64,000 bases of DNA, taken from assembly GCF_003385895.1 (NCBI RefSeq), contig NZ_QRDQ01000007.1:868001-932000 (forward strand), in the 5' to 3' direction. The first letter of the stretch is position 1, and each line of letters opens with the position of its first letter. The notes under the pieces were generated by a model. The model was not told the origin of the DNA. It worked only from the letters and a program-made list of their open reading frames with translations, and searched no databases. Of this stretch, positions 44,739-53,438 are shown piece after piece. Both the position numbers and the translations under genes were made by a program. This DNA comes from Flavobacterium cutihirudinis (lineage in GTDB: Bacteria > Bacteroidota > Bacteroidia > Flavobacteriales > Flavobacteriaceae).

Positions 44739-45920
44739 ATGTTAGAAAAAGAAAAATCAATCTACACGTTTCAATTTATTTTACTTTGTTTAAGTTCTTT
44801 ACTTTTTTCTTCAAGTTTTAATATGATGATTCCTGAACTTCCAAATTACTTAAGTAGTCTTGGAGGTGCAGAATATAAAGGTCTAATTATTTCATTATTT
44901 ACCTTGACGGCTGCTATATCCCGGCCTTTTAGTGGAAAACTAACAGACAAATGGGGGAGAGTTCCTGTTATGGCAATTGGATCTTCGGTTTGTGTAATTT
45001 GCGGCTTTCTGTATCCAATTTTAAGTTCAGTTTCAGGATTTCTATTATTGCGTTTAGTACATGGTTTTTCTACAGGATTCAAACCAACATCGACTTCTGC
45101 TTACGTTGCAGATATTATTCCGCAAAAAAGATGGGGAGAAGCTCTGGGAATGCATGGATTATGTTTTAGTATTGGAGGTGCACTTGGTCCTGCATTAGGA
45201 AGTATGATTGTAAATGCCTACGGAATGAATGTAATGTTTTACAGTTCTTCTTTTCTTGCGTTTTTATCGATTATTATTGTATTTAATATGAAAGAAACGC
45301 TTATAGTAAAAGAGAAACTTAACAAATCGATGTTTTATATTGGACGAAAAGATATTGTAGATCGAAATGTTTTCCCCGCAGGAATTATCACTTTTCTTTC
45401 TTATACTGCCTTCGGACTAATATTAACTTTAATTCCAGATTGGAGCGAACATTTAGGAGCAGTTAATAAAGGTATATTTTTTACCGCTTTTACAGTCGCG
45501 TCAGTTTTAGTTCGTTTTGGTGCAGGAAAAGTTTCAGACAAACATGGGCGACCTAAAGTTATCATGGCGGGATTAATCGTAACTTCTATTGCACTTCTTG
45601 TAATAAGCGAAGGCAAAGATATTCAGATGTTATTGGTTGGAGCAGGAATTTACGGAATCGGTACAGGAATTTTGTCACCAGCAATCAGCGCATGGACTAT
45701 AGATATGAGTAATCCTGAACACCGGGGAAAAGCAGTTGCTACCATGTATATTTCTATGGAATTAGGAATTGGAAGCGGAGCACTTTTGGGAGGAACTTAT
45801 TATAACGATCAAATTAATCGTATACCACAGATTATTAGATTTGATATAGTAGTGCTATTTTTAGGAATTGTATACCTTGTTTTTTGGGCAAGAAATAAAA
45901 GAAAAATCAAATTAATATAA
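44739..45920 (+). CDS. MFS transporter
   Basis: The 393-residue protein has twelve helices with the MFS motif A between helices 2 and 3 (SRPFSGKLTDKWGRVPVM, about residues 64-81) and its echo in the second half (GAGKVSDKHGRPKVIM). It has the length and pattern of drug or sugar-phosphate efflux MFS proteins. The substrate is unknown. It follows the permease on the same strand but with 144 bases between, so cotranscription is uncertain. Confidence 0.87.
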   Translation: MLEKEKSIYTFQFILLCLSSLLFSSSFNMMIPELPNYLSSLGGAEYKGLIISLFTLTAAISRPFSGKLTDKWGRVPVMAIGSSVCVICGFLYPILSSVSGFLLLRLVHGFSTGFKPTSTSAYVADIIPQKRWGEALGMHGLCFSIGGALGPALGSMIVNAYGMNVMFYSSSFLAFLSIIIVFNMKETLIVKEKLNKSMFYIGRKDIVDRNVFPAGIITFLSYTAFGLILTLIPDWSEHLGAVNKGIFFTAFTVASVLVRFGAGKVSDKHGRPKVIMAGLIVTSIALLVISEGKDIQMLLVGAGIYGIGTGILSPAISAWTIDMSNPEHRGKAVATMYISMELGIGSGALLGGTYYNDQINRIPQIIRFDIVVLFLGIVYLVFWARNKRKIKLI

Positions 45921-46130
45921 CGCAGTAAAATATTCCTTCTACAAACTTTGCATTGACCAATGATTTAATCGCAAAGTTTGCTAAGATTCTTAGACATATT
46001 GGAATTTATAAAAACACAAAATTCGCAAAGCTTTGTATTGATTTCAGCCTTGCGAATTTTCGGTTAAATTTTAAAGCAAATAGCTTACGGGAATCAAATT
46101 GAAGCAATAGCTATTTTCTCATAAATTGTA
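45921..46130. repeat. Intergenic region with imperfect CGCAAAG repeats
   Basis: Several inverted or repeated copies of a CGCAAAG core lie at about 45940-46070: AAACTTTGC with GCAAAGTTT, and AAAATTCGCAAAG with CTTGCGAATTTT. They could fold into two weak hairpins. This looks like a decayed intergenic repeat. No gene is seen. Confidence 0.5.
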
Positions 46131-46196
46131 AGGGTCAATTCGATTTGTTGATAAAACTAATTGCATATATTTTGACACATCAACATGCAGACATCT
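46131..46196 (+). pseudogene. Remnant of a MEDS-gene promoter and 5' end
   Basis: This stretch parallels 58231-58296, which is the promoter and first codons of the MEDS-domain gene. CGATTTGTTGAT, AACTAATTGC and CAGACATCT are shared. The -7 box has an extra base (TATATTTTG), and the whole coding body (equivalent to 58297-58953, about 657 bases) is missing. The homology resumes exactly with GCTAAGAATTACC. Confidence 0.7.
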
Positions 46197-46403
46197 GCTA
46201 AGAATTACCATTTAAAAATAGTCGATTATAGATAAGGGTCATATATATCTGCATCCCATAAGTTGTCATTATATTCATCTGTATCTTCTTCTTCAGTTTC
46301 TAAATCAACTGTATTTTCGATGTAATCATAACTAATACCTTGTAAAAATTCGCGATCAAAATCTGGTTCGTCTTCATGCTTGTGATACAAGTTAACTAAT
46401 CAT
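46197..46403 (-). pseudogene. Truncated copy of the acidic protein gene at 58969-59274
   Basis: The minus strand still encodes a C-terminal half nearly identical to that protein: NLYHKHEDEPDFDREFLQGI, then DEYNDNLWDADIYDPYL, stopping at 46227-46229. The intact paralog carries five more residues (ESTYF) at its C-terminus. Upstream, in-frame stop codons replace the N-terminal half and no start codon is available. Together with the MEDS fragment beside it, this is the debris of a duplicated two-gene locus. Confidence 0.78.
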
Positions 46404-46507
46404 CAAAAAATAATTTTAGAACCATCTTTGACCGCTTAATTTTTTTGTGCTGTCTTATCCTGCAAAACCTACATGATAAATATAATCTCTAGTTTCTTTT
46501 AATTTCG

Positions 46508-47458
46508 CTACTCTCGAATCGAGGTTTTGTCTTCTAAAGTCATTTTTGCAATTTCATCTTTCCTTTTAAAAGAAACTCCCTTATGACTTTTGATATAATT
46601 TAATAAATCAGATGTTGTTTTAACCATTTGAGGAGTTCCGCCAATCCTGTCGTGAAAGCTTATAGACATTTGTCTGCGTTTCGATTCACTTTCAGCATAA
46701 AGCTGATCAAATTCTGCTTTTACTTGATTGAAAAACTGATCCGTTGAGAAGTTTTTGCCCTCAATCAAAACAATATCATTAGAACGAATAGTGTAGGGTA
46801 CAACCGCAAAATCTTTTTTATTGGCCTGAATAATAAAAGGTTCATCTCTGCTTAAATCATCGATGTGATAGGTAAAACCTAATTCCTGCAGAATTTTAAT
46901 TGTATTTTCTCCACGTCTAAGCCAATTGGCATTATATCCAACAGCCGTAAATCCAGTAACTTGTTTTATGGCATCAACACCAGCTTTAATAAATTTTTTC
47001 TCTTCTTCATAAGACATAGCGTACTGAGAACTCCAATTCATGCCATGCGCCGCCGCTTCATGTCCTCGTTGTACTATTTCTTTTGCCAGTTGCGGATTTT
47101 GCAAAACAGCCGAACCGACCATATGCGAAGTAACTTTTATACCATGTTTGTCCCAATTGTCAAGCATTCTCGGAATTCCTTCTTTATAACCGTATTGATA
47201 CCAAGTCAAAGCAGGCTGATCTATATAACCTTTTTGCATATTTTGCGGAAACGGACTTTCTGCATTTTCTGGTTGTCCGCCGGCTTCAAACTGCATAGAA
47301 ACTGAAACAACCAACCGTGAACCGTCTAACCATTTATTTTGTACTTCTGATTCCATTTTTTCTTCTTTTATAGCATTTGAAAAAGTATCAACAGGATTTG
47401 CCATTACTGCGGCGCCCGTTAAGCCAGCCATTTTTATAAAATTTCTTCTTGTTGTCAT
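46508..47458 (-). CDS. PuuE/NodB-type polysaccharide deacetylase, Tat-exported
   Basis: The N-terminus has a twin-arginine signal (TTRRNFIKMAGLTGAAVM), so the folded enzyme is exported by Tat. The 316-residue body matches the NodB-homology fold of the PuuE branch: SVSMQFEAGGQPEN, LTWYQYGYKEGIPRML, GHEAAAHGMNWSSQY and ISFHDRIGG. Members deacetylate sugars or act in purine breakdown, often without the usual metal triad. The His-x(3-4)-His of metal-dependent NodB enzymes is only partly present (GHEAAAH). It is the most downstream gene of the hydrolase group, with repeat copy B just upstream of it. Confidence 0.82.
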   Translation of the reverse strand: MTTRRNFIKMAGLTGAAVMANPVDTFSNAIKEEKMESEVQNKWLDGSRLVVSVSMQFEAGGQPENAESPFPQNMQKGYIDQPALTWYQYGYKEGIPRMLDNWDKHGIKVTSHMVGSAVLQNPQLAKEIVQRGHEAAAHGMNWSSQYAMSYEEEKKFIKAGVDAIKQVTGFTAVGYNANWLRRGENTIKILQELGFTYHIDDLSRDEPFIIQANKKDFAVVPYTIRSNDIVLIEGKNFSTDQFFNQVKAEFDQLYAESESKRRQMSISFHDRIGGTPQMVKTTSDLLNYIKSHKGVSFKRKDEIAKMTLEDKTSIRE

Positions 47459-47510
47459 TGTATGAATGTTTTAATTGTAACTAAAACAAAGAATTTGATT
47501 GAAAATAGGT

Positions 47511-47649
47511 TTAAACACAGAGAAACATAGATTTTATTTTTCTTATCAAAGTATATTGAAAGAAACTAGTTTCTAACACATAGCTATGTTTATTAATGTA
47601 AGTGAAACGCCTTTCACAGGTTATCAAATCTATGTTTCTATGTGTTTAA
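47511..47649. repeat. Dispersed inverted-repeat element, copy B
   Basis: Its 23-base terminal inverted repeats (47511-47533 against 47627-47649) differ at one position and share the TTAAACACATAGAAACATA core with copies A and C. The interior (AAACTAGTTTC, AACACATAG, GTGAAACGCCTTT) is the reverse complement of copy C's interior. It lies between two minus-strand genes. Confidence 0.82.
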
Positions 47650-47662
47650 ATTAATTGCATTT

Positions 47663-49030
47663 TTAAAACTTAAGTTGCATAGTAACTCCAGTAAAAAACA
47701 TATTTTTTCCTGCACTTGCCGCTTTCAAAAAATCTCCTGCTTGAAACCAAGTTGCTTCAACTCTAAAATACAGATATTGATTTGGAGTGTAAATAATTTC
47801 GCTTTCCAGTTGTTTTCCAATTTCTTTCGCGGTTGTCGAATCTCCCGGATAAATCATAATTGTGTTGGGACCGTAAATTCCGTCTTCACTGCTGTATCTC
47901 CAAAACATGTCATAATCAATAACCCAATCGATGTTTTTTGACAATTCTAAACTTATAGAAGGATGAAAATCAACCAAATTGGAAGGACCAATAACCGAAG
48001 CCAAACCGAAATAAGCACCTCGCGGAAACAATGGATTAAAAGTGTTTAATTTGTTGTCTCCATTTGTTTTATCTCCACTGATTAATTCGACTTTAAAACC
48101 AAATTCAGGATGTAAAACAACCGATGTAAAGCGATAGCCAGTGTTTAGAGAAACCGTCCAAGCTTTGATATCCTTCGATTCAATATCGCCAAATTGATAA
48201 ACCGCTTCGGCATCATAACGCCATTCGTCGTATTTTCCCCAAATTCGGGTTCCAACAGAATGCCGAAGTTCTTTTCCGCTTGCATCATCAAAATTCGCAT
48301 TTGCTCTTTGGTAGCCTAAATAATAAAGGTCAATATTTTTGATGGCTGGAATTTTATTGATCACAAAATAACTTCCCCAAAACTGTCTTTTTTTATTCGA
48401 ATAATCATCAAAAATGCCATCTTGCGCCACTACATAATGACTGTAAAATAAATCGGCTCGATAATTATTAAAACCTAAAATAGCTTTTGCACCATCAAAC
48501 GACTGACGATTATTTGGTCCGTCCCGAACGGCAACTAAACGCTGTGAGCCATAACTTAATTCTTGTCTTCCAGCCCTAAAAACGAGCAGTTTGTTTTTTT
48601 CTGAAATCAAATTAAAATCCACAAAACCCTGATGCACTTCCAGCGGATCACTGTCAACCGGACTCGGATCAATTCGGCTGTTGGCATTGCTGCTTTGAAG
48701 TTGTACAAAAGCCCTGAAAAATTTGCTGGCATGAAAATCAGCATGAAGCAAAAATCGGTTTAAAATATAGCCGTCGTGATCAACAGGATCATCTCCCCAT
48801 TTTTCATTTTTGGCGTAGAAATATTGATATCTTACTTCTCCTCCAAAACTCAAATACGTTTTCCCCGAGGAGGAGAGAGGCAGATATTTCATCGTTTTAT
48901 ACCAATTATTTTTAACGGTATCTTTTTGTAAAACTTCATAATTCTCGTCAAAACGCAATGGTTTAAAATCGGGATAGGATTGAGCATGAAGCTGTATACA
49001 AATAAGAAATAATAGAATAAATTTTTTCAT
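47663..49030 (-). CDS. Alginate-export-family outer-membrane porin
   Basis: A signal peptide (MKKFILLFLICIQLHAQ) precedes a 430-residue barrel matching the alginate-export (AlgE-like) domain: YLSFGGEVRYQYFYAKNEKW, LNRFLLHADFHASKFFRAFV, VFRAGRQELSYGSQRLVAVR, GPNNRQSFDGAKAIL. In Bacteroidota these porins often sit in unrelated catabolic loci and carry anionic or aromatic substrates, so alginate is not implied. It is two bases from the metallo-beta-lactamase gene (49033) and surely cotranscribed with it. Confidence 0.83.
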   Translation of the reverse strand: MKKFILLFLICIQLHAQSYPDFKPLRFDENYEVLQKDTVKNNWYKTMKYLPLSSSGKTYLSFGGEVRYQYFYAKNEKWGDDPVDHDGYILNRFLLHADFHASKFFRAFVQLQSSNANSRIDPSPVDSDPLEVHQGFVDFNLISEKNKLLVFRAGRQELSYGSQRLVAVRDGPNNRQSFDGAKAILGFNNYRADLFYSHYVVAQDGIFDDYSNKKRQFWGSYFVINKIPAIKNIDLYYLGYQRANANFDDASGKELRHSVGTRIWGKYDEWRYDAEAVYQFGDIESKDIKAWTVSLNTGYRFTSVVLHPEFGFKVELISGDKTNGDNKLNTFNPLFPRGAYFGLASVIGPSNLVDFHPSISLELSKNIDWVIDYDMFWRYSSEDGIYGPNTIMIYPGDSTTAKEIGKQLESEIIYTPNQYLYFRVEATWFQAGDFLKAASAGKNMFFTGVTMQLKF

Positions 49031-49032
49031 GG

Positions 49033-50046
49033 CTATTTGCCTAAACTGTTTTTCTTAATATCGTTGTAAGCGTTCGGAATATTGAAATTGTAATGCAACC
49101 AGTTAAAAAGCACATAACCTTTGTCAAAGTCTTTCATGGTAACATTTGCTTTAACTTGTTCTAATGTTTCGCCTTTTTTAACCGCGTCTTCAACATTTTT
49201 CTTTAAAGCATTTACATAATCAATCGTAAATTTGATTCCCTTTTTATTGGTAATTCTTCCGTGTCCCGGAACCACGACATCATTGTCGCCAATCATATCA
49301 TAAATTTTTTGAAGATTTTGAACCGGTTCCAAAAAATAACCATCAAAAAGCCACGGAATTGCTGGACTTTCGGCAATAAAAGGATTTCCCGCCCACAATA
49401 CATTTTTGTCTGAATCTTTTAGAAATACAAATAAATCTGCTGGAGATTGTGCAGTTCCAACATTAATGATTTCTACAATTTTTCCTCCGCCTAAATCCAA
49501 TTTTAAACTTTGATTAACGGCCAAAGTAAGATCTGCAGGACGATATACACTTTGCTCTATCCCGCGGTCTTTTCCAAAAAGCATAATCATAAATTGTTTG
49601 ATTCCCTCGTAATTCTTGGAAAGGTTTTCTTTGCAGAATTCGTTTTGTATCAGAATAGTTTCCTTCGGAAGAAGATAATTTCCAAAACAATGATCGCCGT
49701 GATCGCTTGTATTTACAGCATAAACAATAGGTTTTTGCGTCACCGAACGAATCAATTTATACAGTTGATCGTATAATCTTTTGCTCAACATCGTTTCAAT
49801 TAGCAAAACGCCTTTATCGCCCACAATAAACCCCGCAGAAGTTGCCTGCGGAATTCCCTTTGTAGTTTCTGTCTCAGTTGTTGATGGCGAAACAGCATAA
49901 ACATTCTCGGATATTTTATGCAGTTGTAAAGTCACTTTATTAGCATCCCAAATTGGAACTTCGGGTGGCATTGGCATTTGTGCATACGTATGCTGTAATA
50001 GAAACAGCATAATCAGTAGTATTAAAATAGTATTTATCTTTTTCAT
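49033..50046 (-). CDS. Exported metallo-beta-lactamase-fold protein with altered metal site
   Basis: A signal peptide (ending HTYAQ) leads a 315-residue MBL fold. The canonical HxHxDH motif reads S114-D-H116-G-D118-H119. The His expected in the GxxHTxGD strand is Q200 (GTAQSPADLF). The bridging Asp of the FxGD strand is N221 (WAGNPF). H262 (PGHG) is kept. The Zn1 site therefore seems lost and Zn2 mostly kept. Substrate and metal state are unknown. The next minus-strand gene upstream is the amidohydrolase, separated by a 358-base repeat-bearing gap. Confidence 0.82.
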   Translation of the reverse strand: MKKINTILILLIMLFLLQHTYAQMPMPPEVPIWDANKVTLQLHKISENVYAVSPSTTETETTKGIPQATSAGFIVGDKGVLLIETMLSKRLYDQLYKLIRSVTQKPIVYAVNTSDHGDHCFGNYLLPKETILIQNEFCKENLSKNYEGIKQFMIMLFGKDRGIEQSVYRPADLTLAVNQSLKLDLGGGKIVEIINVGTAQSPADLFVFLKDSDKNVLWAGNPFIAESPAIPWLFDGYFLEPVQNLQKIYDMIGDNDVVVPGHGRITNKKGIKFTIDYVNALKKNVEDAVKKGETLEQVKANVTMKDFDKGYVLFNWLHYNFNIPNAYNDIKKNSLGK

Positions 50047-50404
50047 GGTTGTTTTTTTTAGTGGTCAATTTTTTATTAGAAGCAAATGCATTTGGCTTTT
50101 TTGGATGCATGGTTCCTGCTCTCCGTTATATCTTTCCTTTTTTAAAGAAAAAAAGCAAAGGATATCACTGCGATCAGGGCTAAAGAGAAACAAATTGCTT
50201 TTTTGTTGTCATCTCGAACTATCATACTTAAAAAATAATCCGTTTAAATCTGCTCAAATCCGCGTTATCTGCGTGCAATTAGCAATTTGCCCACGGATTG
50301 AACGGATGAAACAGATTTTCGCAGATTAATTTTAAAAAAAATCAGTGTCAATCTGCTTAAATCCGCGTCATCTGCGTGCAATTCTCATTTCATTCAACAT
50401 GCCA
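50047..50404. repeat. Intergenic repeat with two direct 34-base units
   Basis: Two copies of a 34-base unit, at 50247-50280 and 50350-50383 (both containing AAATCCGCG and ATCTGCGTGCAATT), are 32/34 identical and 103 bases apart. Between them lies CACGGATTGAACGGATGAAA, part of a sequence I recall as a common dispersed intergenic repeat in Flavobacterium. No gene is credible here. The remainder holds the promoter of the MBL-porin operon. Confidence 0.72.
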
Positions 50405-52168
50405 TTATTTTTGGTAACCTCCAAAATATTTCACCGGAGACCAATCTGGAATTACAGCTGGAATTTCCGGACTCAACGCTTTATATTCCGCGGAAGCGTA
50501 AACAATCTTTCCGTTAACAACCGTCAAAACCGATTCGATTTTTCTGATATCATCTGGTTTTAGTGAAAAATAATCATCAGACAAAATCGCTAAATCGGCA
50601 TACATTCCTTTTACTAATTTTCCTTTGTCTTTTTCTTCACCAGAGAACCACGCACTTCCAGAAGTATATAATTGCAAGGCTGTGAATTTGTCCAAAATCT
50701 GATCTTTTGGCCAGAACTGCATACCGCCAATTGTTATTCCTGTAAGAAGCCAATGCAATGACATCCACGGATTGAAAGTTGAAATTCGTGTAGCGTCTGT
50801 TCCCGCGCCAACCGGAATTCCGAGTTCGAGCATTTTTTTAATTGGAGGTAATTGTGTTTTTGGAGCGCCGTACAATTTGTTATACAATTCGCCTTGATAA
50901 TACATTCTGAACTGCACTGCAATTCCGCCACCAAGTTTTTTAACACGTTCCAATTCCGAAGGTGTAATCGTTTCAGCATGATCAAAAAACCAACGCAATC
51001 CGTTAAACGGAATTTCCTTATTTACTTTTTCAAAAACATTCAACATTCTGTCAATCGATTCGCCGTAAGTTGCATGAAGTCTGAAAGGCCATTTGTTTTT
51101 AGCTAATAAGCGAATAATGGGCTCCAAATCTTTTTCCATTTCATCAGATAAAACAATTCTAGGTTCTAGGAAATTTTCAAAATCAGCAGCAGAAGCCACG
51201 ATGTTTTCTCCGGCACCTTCTTCAACATAACCATTGGCAACAATCAAATTATCGTTTTTATTGATTTGAGTTGTAGCAACCCATTTTTCATAATCTTGTA
51301 ATTCTTTGCCTTTTTGCTGTGCAAACAAATAATAGGAAATTCTTAAACTCAGTTTGTTTTGCTTCGCCAATTCTAGAGAAGTAACATAATCAGCAGGGAA
51401 ATTTTGACTTCCGCCCGCAGCATCAATTACGCTTGTAAGCCCAAAACGATTGAGTTCGTGATTGTATTGAATCGAACTATTTACACGTTCTTCCGGACTT
51501 AATTTCGTTGTAAGTCCCATTGTCATATAAATCGCTTTCGGCGTTTCTTTGGCATACATTAACCCCGTTAAATTTCCGTTAGCATCCTGTTCTAAAAGGC
51601 TTCCTTCGTATTTAGTATCTTTTGTATAACCCAGAACTTCAATTCCTTTTTTATTCAAAAAAGCTTTTCCGTATAAATAGGTTATGAAGACCGGTTTATC
51701 AGGAACGGCAGCATTGATTTCATCGATTGTAGGCTGTCTTTTTTCTTCAAACTGAAATTCATTCCAACCGCCAATAACTTTTATCCAAACACCGTCGGGA
51801 GTTCTTGCCGCTTGTTCTTTCAGCATTTCCATGGCGCGTTTTAAGGTTTTTACACCATCCCAGCGCAATTCAGCATTGTAGTTTAAACCTTCTCTAATCA
51901 CATGCATATGACTGTCATTCAATCCCGGAATTACTGTTTTTCCTTTGGCATCGATTAATTTTGTTTCCGATGATTTATAGACTGATAGTATATTTTTTTC
52001 GGTTCCTGTATCCAGAATAATTCCGTCTTTTATTGCAATTGCCTGAACAAATTCGTTTTGTTTTTGCATTGTTGCAATTTTTCCGTTGTAGATAATTAAA
52101 TCTGCTTTTTGTTGGGCTTGAGATAAAAGCCCAACAAAAAACAATATTGATAATAGTAGATTTTTCAT
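50405..52168 (-). CDS. Exported YtcJ-type amidohydrolase
   Basis: The 587-residue protein starts with a signal peptide (LLLSILFFVGLLSQAQ). It has the composite amidohydrolase fold: a small beta-sandwich (ADLIIYNGKIATM), the metal motif LNDSHMHV, a TIM barrel with FRLHATYGESIDRML, RWFFDHAETI and PVGAGTDATRIS, and the closing YADLAILSDDYF. This is the YtcJ/Atu3266-like group, annotated as N-acyl or exoenzyme-regulating amidohydrolases with uncertain substrates. Repeat copy C lies just upstream of its start. Confidence 0.87.
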   Translation of the reverse strand: MKNLLLSILFFVGLLSQAQQKADLIIYNGKIATMQKQNEFVQAIAIKDGIILDTGTEKNILSVYKSSETKLIDAKGKTVIPGLNDSHMHVIREGLNYNAELRWDGVKTLKRAMEMLKEQAARTPDGVWIKVIGGWNEFQFEEKRQPTIDEINAAVPDKPVFITYLYGKAFLNKKGIEVLGYTKDTKYEGSLLEQDANGNLTGLMYAKETPKAIYMTMGLTTKLSPEERVNSSIQYNHELNRFGLTSVIDAAGGSQNFPADYVTSLELAKQNKLSLRISYYLFAQQKGKELQDYEKWVATTQINKNDNLIVANGYVEEGAGENIVASAADFENFLEPRIVLSDEMEKDLEPIIRLLAKNKWPFRLHATYGESIDRMLNVFEKVNKEIPFNGLRWFFDHAETITPSELERVKKLGGGIAVQFRMYYQGELYNKLYGAPKTQLPPIKKMLELGIPVGAGTDATRISTFNPWMSLHWLLTGITIGGMQFWPKDQILDKFTALQLYTSGSAWFSGEEKDKGKLVKGMYADLAILSDDYFSLKPDDIRKIESVLTVVNGKIVYASAEYKALSPEIPAVIPDWSPVKYFGGYQK

Positions 52169-52201
52169 GATTTTAGTTATTTAATCCGTTGAGGGTAATT
52201 A

Positions 52202-52358
52202 TTTCAACACATAGAAACATTCCCGATAGCTATCGGGATTGAAGGCTTAAAAAAGGCGTTTCACTTGCTTAAAATAAACATAGTTGGCTATGTGTTAGAA
52301 ACTAGTTTCTTTTTAAGTACTTTTCTATATATAAAATCTATGTTTCTATGTGTTGAAA
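52202..52358. repeat. Dispersed inverted-repeat element, copy C, with nested palindrome
   Basis: The 19-base terminal repeats are perfect (TTTCAACACATAGAAACAT at 52202-52220 against 52340-52358). The interior matches the reverse complement of copy B (AAGGCGTTTCACTT, ATAAACATAG, GCTATGTGTTAGAAACTAG). Next to the left end is an extra perfect palindrome, TCCCGATAGCTATCGGGA (52221-52238), absent from copies A and B. Confidence 0.83.
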
Positions 52359-52380
52359 AATAATACACCCAAAGACTTAT

Positions 52381-53400
52381 TTATTTAGCCAAGAAAAAGG
52401 CTAGTAAATCTTTTTGAACTTGTGCGGTATTTTCCTGAACCAACCAGTGACCAGAACCAGCAATTTTAGATTCTGTAACATTTTCAGCCACTAATTTTGA
52501 GTGATCTTTAAGAAAAGCCGCAGCAAAATATTCTCCACCCATTGCTAGTAAAGGCATTTTTAGTTTTTTCTTTGCGAAAATTAGGTTGTCTTTTCCGTCT
52601 TGGTCAAAAGCTCCAAACCATTTGAAAGCTGCAGTTGTTCCGCCTTCAACAGCATACGCTCTAATAAATTCTGCAGATTCTTCGGCAGTAAAAGGATCTT
52701 TTACATGTCCTACAACAGGCCAGAAATTGGTCAAGAATTCTTTTTCTTTTCCTTTTACAATATCTCCAGAAGCTGGCCATGCAAAAAATCCAAACCACCA
52801 TGCTGATCCTTTTACATTAGACCAAACTGGCTCAATTCCAGGTAGAAGTGCATCCATTAGAGCGACTTTTTTAACTTCGCTTCCGTATTGAGCCGCGTAA
52901 GCATAAGCCACCATAAGCCCGATGTCGTGCCCAGCCAAATTGATATTGTTGTATCCTAATTTTTTCACCAGTTCGTGAATATCAGTCGCCATTGTTTTTT
53001 TATCATAACCGCTTTCTGGTTTATCAGATTCGCCAACGCCTCTTAAATCAGGTGCGATAACTGTAAAATGTTTTGATAATTCTGGCAATAAACGATTCCA
53101 CATGTACCAGTTTTGGCCAAAACCGTGAACTAAAACCAGCGGATCGCCTTTACCGCCAATAACGTAATGAATTTTGATTCCGTTCACTTCAGCGGTAGCA
53201 TGTTTAAAATTTGCAGGCGGATTTGCTGGTGCGACTTGAGCCGTTTCAGTCGTTTCTGCCGGTTTTGCTTCTGTTGCAGGAGTTTCTTCTGCTTTTTTAT
53301 TACAAGAAATTAGAGTCAATACTAAAAGACCAAAGACTAAAAATTGTCTCGTTTTTGCTTTAAAGTTTAAAAAAGGGATGTTTACTAGATTCGTTTTCAT
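52381..53400 (-). CDS. Epoxide-hydrolase-like alpha/beta hydrolase lipoprotein
   Basis: I start it at the ATG at 53400 (MKTNLVNIPF). The frame continues upstream to 53502, but that would overlap the preceding gene and spoil the signal. The lipobox TLISC (C33) is followed by an Ala/Pro/Glu-rich linker (about 36-62). The hydrolase domain has VHGFG (91-95), an Asp nucleophile in AGHDIGLM (D159) and a late His in SGHWLVQE. Asp in place of Ser at the elbow is typical of epoxide hydrolases and haloalkane dehalogenases. It follows the other hydrolase by 38 bases on the same strand. Confidence 0.86.
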   Translation of the reverse strand: MKTNLVNIPFLNFKAKTRQFLVFGLLVLTLISCNKKAEETPATEAKPAETTETAQVAPANPPANFKHATAEVNGIKIHYVIGGKGDPLVLVHGFGQNWYMWNRLLPELSKHFTVIAPDLRGVGESDKPESGYDKKTMATDIHELVKKLGYNNINLAGHDIGLMVAYAYAAQYGSEVKKVALMDALLPGIEPVWSNVKGSAWWFGFFAWPASGDIVKGKEKEFLTNFWPVVGHVKDPFTAEESAEFIRAYAVEGGTTAAFKWFGAFDQDGKDNLIFAKKKLKMPLLAMGGEYFAAAFLKDHSKLVAENVTESKIAGSGHWLVQENTAQVQKDLLAFFLAK

Positions 53401-53438
53401 GATTTTAAAATTTAAATTAGTTGAAAAATAATTGGTTA

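Noticed and set aside
47663..49030. Alginate use as the role of the 46-54 kb group
   Set aside because: The porin belongs to the alginate-export family, but no alginate lyase or SusC/SusD pair is present, and such porins serve other substrates in Bacteroidota.
50045..50329. 94-codon frame reading through the intergenic repeat
   Set aside because: It runs through the 34-base repeat unit, has no start-site support and its composition is not protein-like.
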